This document shows, in pieces, positions 53,504-60,918 of a stretch of 64,000 bases of DNA. The stretch covers positions 66,871-130,870 of the forward strand of contig CANJZE010000006.1 in the NCBI GenBank assembly GCA_947479455.1. Reading direction: 5' to 3'. The notes beneath the pieces were generated by a model. The model made no database searches. It was not told the DNA's origin and was given only the letters and a program-made list of their open reading frames with translations. Each line of letters opens with the position of its first letter. Within the stretch, counting starts at the first letter, position 1. The position numbers and the translations under genes are program-made. This stretch comes from Bacteroidota bacterium (lineage in GTDB: Bacteria > Bacteroidota > Bacteroidia > Chitinophagales > LD1).

Positions 53504-53538
53504 TCCCGATTTCGAATCGGGATCTATAAAACCGCTCG
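53457..53538 (-). pseudogene. Truncated tRNA-Ser-like copy, CGA-type anticodon loop, 5' acceptor strand missing
   Basis: From the 3' end it keeps the CCA, acceptor 3' strand, T arm and long variable arm of tRNA-Ser. The anticodon position holds a CCCGA/TCGGG stem with loop TTCGAAA, which would give anticodon CGA. The D arm is recognisable, but the 5' acceptor strand GGAGGGA is replaced by unrelated bases, so it cannot form a normal acceptor stem. Either a decaying tRNA-Ser(CGA), or a palindromic insertion in a partial duplicate. Confidence 0.6.
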
Positions 53539-53541
53539 TTG

Positions 53542-53628
53542 TAAAATGAAAAAATCCTGTTCGGTTGAACAAGATTTTTACTGGCGGAGGGAGAGGGATT
53601 CGAACCCACGGTAAGCTCATCACCTACG
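53542..53628. repeat. 87-bp direct repeat, copy 2
   Basis: Second copy of 53417-53503, covering the terminator and 3' half of the intact tRNA-Ser(TGA). Confidence 0.9.
53550..53579 (-). terminator. Terminator of tRNA-Ser
   Basis: Same hairpin as the terminator at 53425-53454, placed directly after the intact tRNA on the minus strand. Confidence 0.85.
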
Positions 53629-53672
53629 ACTGTTTTCAAGACAGTTCCATTAAACCGCTCTGGCATCCCTCC
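53582..53672 (-). tRNA. tRNA-Ser (anticodon TGA), CCA encoded
   Basis: On the minus strand GGAGGGA starts the acceptor stem and TCCCTCC ends it, followed by the discriminator G and an encoded CCA. The anticodon loop is CTTGAAA with anticodon TGA on an ACTGT/ACAGT stem. The long variable arm (about 20 bases) and the T loop GGGTTCGAATCCC are typical of a class II serine tRNA. It decodes UCA, and by wobble other UCN codons. Confidence 0.93.
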
Positions 53673-53788
53673 GCGGGCAAAAATAGAAACTCAAAGAACT
53701 TTTCAAAACATTTTCAACATTCATCGCAAAACTATCTTCCGTAAAACATGATTAAATCTATTTTCGCCTCGCAAAAACAAAAACATTT

Positions 53789-56017
53789 ATGAGCGCAGCA
53801 GCACATCTTGAAATTGCTACAGTAGAACAGGCCAAACAATTAGGTCTTCGCGAAGAAGAATTCGAAAAAATAAAACTAATACTCGGTCGCACTCCAAACT
53901 TTAATGAGTTGAGTATTTACAGCGTTATGTGGAGCGAACACTGCTCTTACAAAAACTCTATTAAATGGTTAAAGACCTTGCCACGCAAAGGCAAACATTT
54001 ACTCGTAGAAGCAGGAGAGGAGAACGCGGGGCTTGTTGACTTAGGTGATGGACTTGCCTGCGCCTTCAAAATTGAATCGCATAATCACCCGAGCGCGCTG
54101 GAACCTTATCAGGGTGCAGCTACGGGAGTGGGAGGAATTCACCGCGATATTTTTACCATGGGCGCGCGACCAATCTGTTCGCTCAACTCGCTTCGCTTTG
54201 GAAATTTGGAAAACGATCGTACAAAATATTTGCTCAAAGGCGTGGTAAAAGGAATTGGCGATTACGGAAACTGTTTCGGTGTGCCTACCGTTGGAGGTGA
54301 AGTTTATTTCGATTCGGTTTACACCACTAATCCATTGGTAAACGCCATGAGTGTAGGAATTGTGAAGACGGGCGAAACGGTTTCTGCTATTTCGCAAGGC
54401 GCGGGAAATCCTGTTTACATTGTTGGTTCTTCAACAGGCAAAGACGGAATACACGGAGCCGCTTTTGCTTCGAAAGATATAACCGAAGACAGCGCAAAAG
54501 ATTTACCTGCGGTTCAGGTAGGTGACCCTTTTCAGGAAAAATTATTGTTGGAAGCTTCGCTTGAAGTAATTAAAACAGGAGCGGTTGTAGGTATGCAGGA
54601 CATGGGTGCTGCGGGTATTACCTGTTCTACTTCCGAAATGAGTGCGAAAGGAAAAAGCGGAATGAAAATATGGTTAGATAAAGTTCCTACGCGTCAACAA
54701 AACATGAAGCCGTGGGAAATTCTCTTGAGCGAATCGCAGGAGCGCATGTTGATTATTGTGAAAAAGGGAATGGAAAAAGAAGTGGAAGCGGTTTTCGAAA
54801 AATGGGATTTGCATTGCGCTATCATTGGTGAAGTTACCGATGGCGAGCGTCTTCAATATTTCATGGGCACTGAATTGGTAGCTGATGTTCCTGCCGAAAG
54901 TTTAGTGCTGGGTGGTGGTGCTCCGGTTTATGAAAGAGAATACAAAGAGCCCGCTTATTTCGCTGAGAACAAAAAATTCAATATTGATTCGGTTGAACAA
55001 CCCGAAGATTTGAAGAAAGCGGGAAGAGCATTGATTCAGCGATTGAATATTGCTTCGAAGCGTTGGGTGTTTCAGCAATACGATTCAATGGTAGGTGTGG
55101 CAAATACTTCTACTAACCGTCCGAGCGATGCAGCTATTGTTCGCATTCACGACAGCACAAAATCATTGGCTGTTACCGTTGATTGCAATGCACGTTATGT
55201 ATGGGCCGACCCATTCGTAGGCGCACAAATTGCAGTAGCAGAAGCTGCGCGAAACATTGTTTGCAGTGGCGGTGAGCCAAGCGCGGTCACTAACTGTTTG
55301 AATTTCGGTAATCCTTATTTACCTGAAGTTTTCTGGCAGTTTGTAAACGCCATTCAGGGAATGGGCAAAGCATGTGAAGCATTCGGAACTCCTGTTACAG
55401 GCGGAAACGTTTCGTTTTACAATCAATCAACTGATGGTGGCGCAGTGTTTCCAACCCCTACTATCGGAATGATTGGTGTGGTGGAAGACAAAGAAATTGT
55501 GATGACCCTCAATTTCAAAAACAGTGGCGACCGCATTTATGTAATTGGCGAAATGAAGAATGATATTTCTTCTTCCGAATATTTAGTGAGTCAGCACGAA
55601 ATAGAAAATTCTCCTGCACCATATTTTGATTTAGAAACCGAAGTGAAAGTGCAGAACGCGGTGAAGGAATTGATTTACGAACAGGTATTAGCGAGCGCGC
55701 ATGATATAAGCGAAGGCGGTTTGTTTACCACACTGCTTGAAAGTGCAATGGCTGGCGGCAAAGGTTTTGAAATTGAAACCGAAGATGATTTGCGCAAAGA
55801 TGCTTTCCTGTTTGGCGAAGCACAAAGCCGCGTAGTGGTTTCGGTAAAGCCCGATAAAGAAGATGCGTTCTTAGACATCATTACCAAACACGATGTAGAG
55901 TTTTCAAACATTGGTGTGGTTACTTCTTCCTTAATGTTTGTCGACAAAGTTCGTTGGGGCAATGTGGGCGAATGGAGAGATTTATATGAAGGCGCGCTTG
56001 AGAAAGCTTTAAGCTAA
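53789..56017 (+). CDS. purL: Phosphoribosylformylglycinamidine synthase, small PurL subunit
   Basis: A 742-residue enzyme of purine synthesis that converts FGAR to FGAM. It is the short PurL form that works with separate PurQ (glutaminase) and PurS. Seen are the N-terminal NELSIYSVMWSEHCSYKNS, the catalytic His block, IESHNHPSALEPYQGAATGVGGIHRDIF, GAAGITCSTSEMSAKG, NCLNFGNPYLPEVFWQF, and AHDISEGGLFTTLLESAMAG. No purQ or purS is adjacent. A candidate -7 (TATTTTCG) lies about 25 bp upstream. Only 4 bp separate it from the next gene. Confidence 0.97.
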   Translation: MSAAAHLEIATVEQAKQLGLREEEFEKIKLILGRTPNFNELSIYSVMWSEHCSYKNSIKWLKTLPRKGKHLLVEAGEENAGLVDLGDGLACAFKIESHNHPSALEPYQGAATGVGGIHRDIFTMGARPICSLNSLRFGNLENDRTKYLLKGVVKGIGDYGNCFGVPTVGGEVYFDSVYTTNPLVNAMSVGIVKTGETVSAISQGAGNPVYIVGSSTGKDGIHGAAFASKDITEDSAKDLPAVQVGDPFQEKLLLEASLEVIKTGAVVGMQDMGAAGITCSTSEMSAKGKSGMKIWLDKVPTRQQNMKPWEILLSESQERMLIIVKKGMEKEVEAVFEKWDLHCAIIGEVTDGERLQYFMGTELVADVPAESLVLGGGAPVYEREYKEPAYFAENKKFNIDSVEQPEDLKKAGRALIQRLNIASKRWVFQQYDSMVGVANTSTNRPSDAAIVRIHDSTKSLAVTVDCNARYVWADPFVGAQIAVAEAARNIVCSGGEPSAVTNCLNFGNPYLPEVFWQFVNAIQGMGKACEAFGTPVTGGNVSFYNQSTDGGAVFPTPTIGMIGVVEDKEIVMTLNFKNSGDRIYVIGEMKNDISSSEYLVSQHEIENSPAPYFDLETEVKVQNAVKELIYEQVLASAHDISEGGLFTTLLESAMAGGKGFEIETEDDLRKDAFLFGEAQSRVVVSVKPDKEDAFLDIITKHDVEFSNIGVVTSSLMFVDKVRWGNVGEWRDLYEGALEKALS

Positions 56018-56021
56018 TACA

Positions 56022-58079
56022 GTGATTAAGCAGGCTGAAACAAATCTTCGTTATGCGCTCATTGGTGCATGCTTTGCTTTTCTGCTTTATGCAAATACTA
56101 TTCCGCACGATTATGTTTTAGATGATAAGGGTGTAATTACCCAAAATCAATTTGTAATGCAGGGCTTTGCCGGCATCAAAAACATTTTCACTTCCGATGT
56201 GTGGCATTTTCAAAATCTCAATCTCGGTTATTATCGTCCTTTATCGTTAGTGAGTTTTGCTATTGAGCAGCAATTGTTTCCGAACAATGCGCATGTAAGT
56301 CATTTGATGAACGTGCTTTTGTATGCGCTCACCGCATTTCTGCTTTACTTTCTGTTGCTAAAAATTTTCAATCGCAAACATCCGCTGTTTTCGTTGGTGG
56401 TTACTTTACTGTTTATTGCCCATCCACTTCACACCGAAGTTGTAGCCAATATCAAAAGTCGCGATGAAATTCTTTCGTTCCTCAATCTGATTGCTGCGCT
56501 CTATGTTTTTCTTCCTGTTTTGGAAAGAACCAAAATAGAATCGAAAGAAGCTTTTCGAATTCTTGTCTCATGTTTTCTTTTTTATCTGGCTTTGCTTTCA
56601 AAGGAAACTGCCATTATTGGAATGCTTCTGTTGCCCGTTATCATTTTTTTCCAAAAGGAAACTCCAATCAAGAGAATTGTATTACTCTGCATTCCGTTTG
56701 TTGTAATGCTTCTGATTTTTCAATTTCATAAGTATGAAGTGTTTGGTTCTCTTTCTTCACCTGTATTAAAAGACCTGCTGAACTATCCTTACACCGATTC
56801 TGAATTGAAGCTGCCTTCTATGCTAATGATTTTTGCGTGGTGCGTGAAACTGATTCTTGTTCCGTATCCGCTTTCCTACAGCTATGCCTACAATCAATTG
56901 CCCGCTGTTTCATGGGCATCGCTCAATGCTATTGTTGGTGTTGCTCTTTTAGTTGCAATTCTTTATTTCTCAGTTAATGAGTTTCGTAAAAAAACATCTT
57001 TAGGTTTTGGAGGCATTTTTTTCATCATCACTTTGTTGCCGTTGCTTGCATTCATTTATCTCAAGGGAGGAATTTTTGCAGAACGTTTTCTGTATGCAAC
57101 CGTTCTCGGTTTCAGTGTTGCAGTTACAAGTCTTCTGTTTTCGTTTTCGAAAATTTCTTTCGAAAAGAAAGAGGATGGTATTACCTCGCTGTTGAAGCAA
57201 AATAAATTTTCAACCCCGTTTTTGTTGCTGCTCGTTTTGTATTCAGCACAGACTATATCAAGAAATACCGATTGGAAAAATGATGAAACGCTTTTTACGC
57301 ACGATGTAAATGTTTCTGTAAATAGCAGTCAAACACATTTTCATTACGGTGCTATCTTAATCAACAAAGCCATGACTGAGCGAAGCTCAGAAATAAAAAA
57401 CGGTTATCTCCATTCAGGATTAGCTGAACTGTATACCGCAGTTTCTATTCACCCGCATTATGCTGCAACTTACAATGAATTAGGTCTTGCACACGAACGG
57501 CTTACACAAAATTTTGATTCAGCTGTTTATTATTACAACCGCGCTATTATGGATGGCTCAAACGACCCTTTTAGTTATATCGGTCTGGGGGAAATTTACG
57601 AACAGCGCGGCAAAAAGGAATTTGCTTCTTACTACTATAACAAAGCAGTGGAAGCAAATCCATTCATATCTGAAGTAACTGCACTGAGCGATGCTTATAA
57701 AGCGCGCACGGGTTTAGATGTAAAAGAATTTCCTAAGGAGAATATTGCTATTGATGATTCATCTGAAACCCAACACGATTTCAATTATTATAATCAACTA
57801 GGCATGCAATACGGTCAGCAGGGTGATTATGAAAATGCTTTGCGTTGTTTGAACAAAGCGGCAGACATGAATAGAAGTTCAGAAGAGGTGCTAATCAATC
57901 TTGCAGTTTGTTACGGCATGACTAAGCAAAATGAAAAGGCTATTGAAACACTTCAACGTGTTTTGTTGATTAATTCGGCAAACAAAACTGCCCTCCAAAA
58001 TTTGGTGGTAATGTATGACCACATCGGCAAAACAGATGTAGCTAACGATTACAGAAGAAAATTAAAAGAGGTAGAGTAA
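56022..58079 (+). CDS. TMTC-like GT-C mannosyltransferase with TPR repeats
   Basis: A 685-residue membrane protein with a GTG start. It begins with a transmembrane helix, then NTIPHDYVLDDKGVITQNQFV, in which the DD is the expected GT-C acidic motif. The next blocks are GYYRPLSLVSFAIEQQLFPNNAHVSHLMNVLLYALTAFLL and FIAHPLHTEVVANIKSRDEILSFLNLI, as in TMTC/DUF1736 O-mannosyltransferases. About ten membrane helices cover residues 10-410; TPR repeats cover the C-terminal 270 residues. It probably glycosylates exported proteins with a lipid-linked sugar. Its start lies 4 bp after purL, so it is likely co-transcribed. Confidence 0.85.
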   Translation: MIKQAETNLRYALIGACFAFLLYANTIPHDYVLDDKGVITQNQFVMQGFAGIKNIFTSDVWHFQNLNLGYYRPLSLVSFAIEQQLFPNNAHVSHLMNVLLYALTAFLLYFLLLKIFNRKHPLFSLVVTLLFIAHPLHTEVVANIKSRDEILSFLNLIAALYVFLPVLERTKIESKEAFRILVSCFLFYLALLSKETAIIGMLLLPVIIFFQKETPIKRIVLLCIPFVVMLLIFQFHKYEVFGSLSSPVLKDLLNYPYTDSELKLPSMLMIFAWCVKLILVPYPLSYSYAYNQLPAVSWASLNAIVGVALLVAILYFSVNEFRKKTSLGFGGIFFIITLLPLLAFIYLKGGIFAERFLYATVLGFSVAVTSLLFSFSKISFEKKEDGITSLLKQNKFSTPFLLLLVLYSAQTISRNTDWKNDETLFTHDVNVSVNSSQTHFHYGAILINKAMTERSSEIKNGYLHSGLAELYTAVSIHPHYAATYNELGLAHERLTQNFDSAVYYYNRAIMDGSNDPFSYIGLGEIYEQRGKKEFASYYYNKAVEANPFISEVTALSDAYKARTGLDVKEFPKENIAIDDSSETQHDFNYYNQLGMQYGQQGDYENALRCLNKAADMNRSSEEVLINLAVCYGMTKQNEKAIETLQRVLLINSANKTALQNLVVMYDHIGKTDVANDYRRKLKEVE

Positions 58080-58083
58080 AAAT

Positions 58084-58599
58084 TTAGCGCGGGTCAACAA
58101 CAATTGGTGTTGTTGTAGTTAAATTGCTAAAATGACCTGCCATATCACGAAGAACAATGGTGTAAGAAACGGTATCAAGCGGACAAGTGGGGTCAGGTAT
58201 ATTCAAACACTTTTTAGAATCTATTCCACGAATTACTTCAAAATAACCTGAGATACCGGGAAACTTGCTGGTGTTAACCACATAAGGCGAAGCAAAATAA
58301 GTAACACAATCATCGCGACTGTCAATCAAAAAAACATTGAATGATTGCATACGCAAGCACGCTGAGTCGCCATGTTGCAACGAGCACTGGTCACAACTGT
58401 CACCATCTCTGCGTATCACGCCAATATCACCATCCCCATCGGTAAATGAAAATGAAATAGTATCTACCTTGCCGCTATATACATACGAAGAAGAAACAGA
58501 TTTAAACTCAATATGCGGCTCAATAGGATAACTGGGTGCCTTTACACAAGCAGATAGGGAGGAGATGAGTAGGATGAGAAAAATGAAATGCATTTTCAT
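58084..58599 (-). CDS. Cys-rich lipoprotein of unknown function
   Basis: A 171-residue lipoprotein. Its signal ends in a lipobox (SSLSACVKAP). The mature part is Cys-rich, with RRDGDSCDQCSLQHGDSACLRMQ and DSKKCLNIPDPTCPLD, and has a SFTDGDGDIGVIRR stretch that may bind calcium. I do not recognise a family. The ATG at 58599 places the signal at the N terminus; an upstream ATG at 58680 would add 27 residues without that property. It is convergent with the TMTC-like gene and divergent from the LuxE-like gene. Confidence 0.72.
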   Translation of the reverse strand: MKMHFIFLILLISSLSACVKAPSYPIEPHIEFKSVSSSYVYSGKVDTISFSFTDGDGDIGVIRRDGDSCDQCSLQHGDSACLRMQSFNVFLIDSRDDCVTYFASPYVVNTSKFPGISGYFEVIRGIDSKKCLNIPDPTCPLDTVSYTIVLRDMAGHFSNLTTTTPIVVDPR

Positions 58600-58661
58600 T
58601 GCGTCAAATAAACTTAAAATTGAACTGTTTATTGCATTTTTAGCCGTACAAAATAATTCTA

Positions 58662-59642
58662 GTGAATTCACTTTACTCAAAAATTTTTACGGTTACAGAT
58701 TTAAATTTTGAAGAAACAACTCTCGAGGTTTTTGCTTTTCAATATGAACACGTGAAAGTCTACCGACAGTTTTGCGATTCACTGAAACAGAATCCCGCAA
58801 ATGTCAAAAGCATTTCGCAAATTCCTTTTTTGCCTATTGAGTTTTTTAAAACACATGCTGTAATTGCTGAAGGTGAAACTGCGTCAAAGACTTTTGAAAG
58901 CAGTGGAACAACAGGGCAAATTACTTCTAAGCATCATGTTGTTGATTTGAATGTGTTTGAAGAAAGTTTTTTGAAATGTTTTGAGCAATTTTATGGAGAT
59001 GTAAATCAGTATGTGATTATAGCACTGCTTCCTTCTTATCTGGAGCGAAATAATTCTTCGCTTGTTTACATGGCGAAAGACTTGATGGAAAGAAGCAGAC
59101 AAAACGCCAGCGGGTTTTTTCTCAATGATTTCGATAAACTTTACGACTGGCTGGATGTGCTCAAAACCAGTAAACGAAAAGTGATATTGCTCGGAGTAAC
59201 TTTTGCTTTACTTGATTTTGCCGCACAGTATAAAATTGATTTTCCTGATTTAATTGTAATGGAAACAGGTGGTATGAAGGGAAGAAGAGAGGAACTTACC
59301 CGACAGGCAGTTCATCTGCAATTGAAAAATTCATTTGGTGTAAAGAACATTCACAGTGAATACGGAATGACAGAACTCCTGTCGCAAGCCTATTCTAAAG
59401 GGGATGGAATTTTTCAATCTCCACCTTGGCTTAAAATTTTTACCCGTGATATGTATGACCCATTGCGGTTGCAGGAAGAAAATAAAACGGGAGTAATCAA
59501 TGTGATTGACCTGGCTAATTTGTATTCATGTTCATTTATTGCCACTGGAGATTTAGGAAAAGTAAACTTCAACGGAACCTTTGAAGTGTTGGGTAGAATG
59601 GCAGATGCCGAAGTGCGCGGATGTAATTTGATGGTAGTATAG
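58662..59642 (+). CDS. LuxE/PaaK-like acyl-adenylating ligase
   Basis: A 326-residue protein of the ANL superfamily, closest to LuxE acyl-protein synthetases. The AMP-binding loop is FESSGTTGQITSKHHV; later blocks are VMETGGMKGRREELTR and SEYGMTELLSQAYSKG (the YGMTE motif of LuxE). LuxE-type enzymes activate a carboxylate as acyl-AMP and pass it to a Cys. The start is GTG, as there is no ATG close by. It is followed by two membrane-protein genes with very short or overlapping junctions, suggesting one operon. Substrate unknown; an envelope or lipid role is inferred from the neighbours. Confidence 0.82.
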   Translation: MNSLYSKIFTVTDLNFEETTLEVFAFQYEHVKVYRQFCDSLKQNPANVKSISQIPFLPIEFFKTHAVIAEGETASKTFESSGTTGQITSKHHVVDLNVFEESFLKCFEQFYGDVNQYVIIALLPSYLERNNSSLVYMAKDLMERSRQNASGFFLNDFDKLYDWLDVLKTSKRKVILLGVTFALLDFAAQYKIDFPDLIVMETGGMKGRREELTRQAVHLQLKNSFGVKNIHSEYGMTELLSQAYSKGDGIFQSPPWLKIFTRDMYDPLRLQEENKTGVINVIDLANLYSCSFIATGDLGKVNFNGTFEVLGRMADAEVRGCNLMVV

Positions 59643-59657
59643 TTTTCAAAAGCGAAA

Positions 59658-60083
59658 ATGAAATTCATTCAGCATACGTATTTGTTTCGGTTGTATGCGG
59701 AGTTTAAACTTCTCTTGGTGGTAGTGTGTATTTTTGTTTTAGCTACTACTTGGTTTGCTTTACACAACCATGAGGAATTTCCGTTTCTGCTTTATGGAAT
59801 GTATTCACTACAGGAAGGTGCCAACGAAACTTATACTGCCTATTCCATTCTGGTTGATGGCAAAGAGTTGAAATATGCCGATATGCGCGATACGCGCGAA
59901 GAATTGATTTCTTCCCTGATTCGTGAATTGGATTCTCCTGCAACTGAAGTGAAAGAAGATTGGCTCTGCAACAAAATTTCTTCTACTGCAAAGCAAATTC
60001 AGATTTATAAACTTACCTGTAATTATTCGGCCGATGGCTCGTCTCATGTTCTCCAAAAACAATTGATGTATGAGTGCCGTTGA
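59658..60083 (+). CDS. Small membrane-anchored protein of unknown function
   Basis: A 141-residue protein with one N-terminal transmembrane segment (residues about 14-35), followed by a soluble domain of about 100 residues with two Cys. I do not recognise a family. It starts 15 bp after the LuxE-like gene and overlaps the next gene by 14 bp, so it is almost certainly translated as part of the same operon and may work with the membrane protein that follows. Confidence 0.72.
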   Translation: MKFIQHTYLFRLYAEFKLLLVVVCIFVLATTWFALHNHEEFPFLLYGMYSLQEGANETYTAYSILVDGKELKYADMRDTREELISSLIRELDSPATEVKEDWLCNKISSTAKQIQIYKLTCNYSADGSSHVLQKQLMYECR

Positions 60084-60918
60084 AAATTTTGAAAAGAGTT
60101 TTCGTGCAAAAGCAATCGCAGTCTTTGTCTGTGTTTTGTTGGTGTTGCTCTATCGTTTCATCAGCGGTACGCTCTTTACAGGTCTTTATGGTTTCTGTTG
60201 CGGTTTAGAATACGGCAATGTTTTCTATCACCTGTTTATTAAAACCGGAATACCTGCATTTATACTTTCCTCTCATTCTTTGTCTCTCTCTTTCGATTTG
60301 TGTTTGTTCGTGTTGCCTGTTTTTTTTTTACTAACGCGGAAGAGAATGTTTGCGATTCTGTTTACTGCTGTAGCAGTAATTTATTTTCTATTGTTCAATA
60401 TGGTAACCGCACATTTCTATCACGGTTTCTTTACGGTTATTATTATCTCCATTCCTTTTTGGTGTAAAAACGAAACGCGTTTTAATCTTTTATGGGAAGG
60501 CGCACGTTACTATCTGCTTTATGTTTTTGCATCGGCAGCTTTATGGAAAATATTCCGCGGTTCAGTTTTCTATACAGAACAACTTTCCAATATTCTAAAG
60601 CATCAGCAGCTCGATATGTTTTTGCAACAACCAATGAGTTATCAAGCGAGTTGCGTGCAATACTTAATTGCGCATCCCGAAACTTCGCATGTGATGCTGA
60701 TAATGAACGTTGTTGTGCAGTTGTTTTTTATCCTTGGCTTTTTTACAAAGAAGTTTGATTCCCTTCTTTTTGTATTGGCAATTGTTTTTTGTGCTGCCAA
60801 CTACTTTGTAATGGGAATTACTTCAACTGAATTGTTGGTATTGAATTTAACGCTTCTGAATTGGAAGAAAATAGAAGCACTACTTCCGAACAAAATGCTG
60901 TTTCAACAGAGCAGCTAA
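60070..60918 (+). CDS. Polytopic membrane protein (possibly HTTM/DoxX-like)
   Basis: A 282-residue protein with seven or eight hydrophobic segments. The block WEGARYYLLYVFASAALWKIFRGSVFY resembles the ALWK core seen in DoxX/HTTM-type membrane proteins, but the match is too weak to name. It overlaps the previous gene by 14 bp and the convergent UbiA-glycosyltransferase gene by 39 bp. Third gene of a likely LuxE-like operon. Function unknown. Confidence 0.75.
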   Translation: MSAVENFEKSFRAKAIAVFVCVLLVLLYRFISGTLFTGLYGFCCGLEYGNVFYHLFIKTGIPAFILSSHSLSLSFDLCLFVLPVFFLLTRKRMFAILFTAVAVIYFLLFNMVTAHFYHGFFTVIIISIPFWCKNETRFNLLWEGARYYLLYVFASAALWKIFRGSVFYTEQLSNILKHQQLDMFLQQPMSYQASCVQYLIAHPETSHVMLIMNVVVQLFFILGFFTKKFDSLLFVLAIVFCAANYFVMGITSTELLVLNLTLLNWKKIEALLPNKMLFQQSS

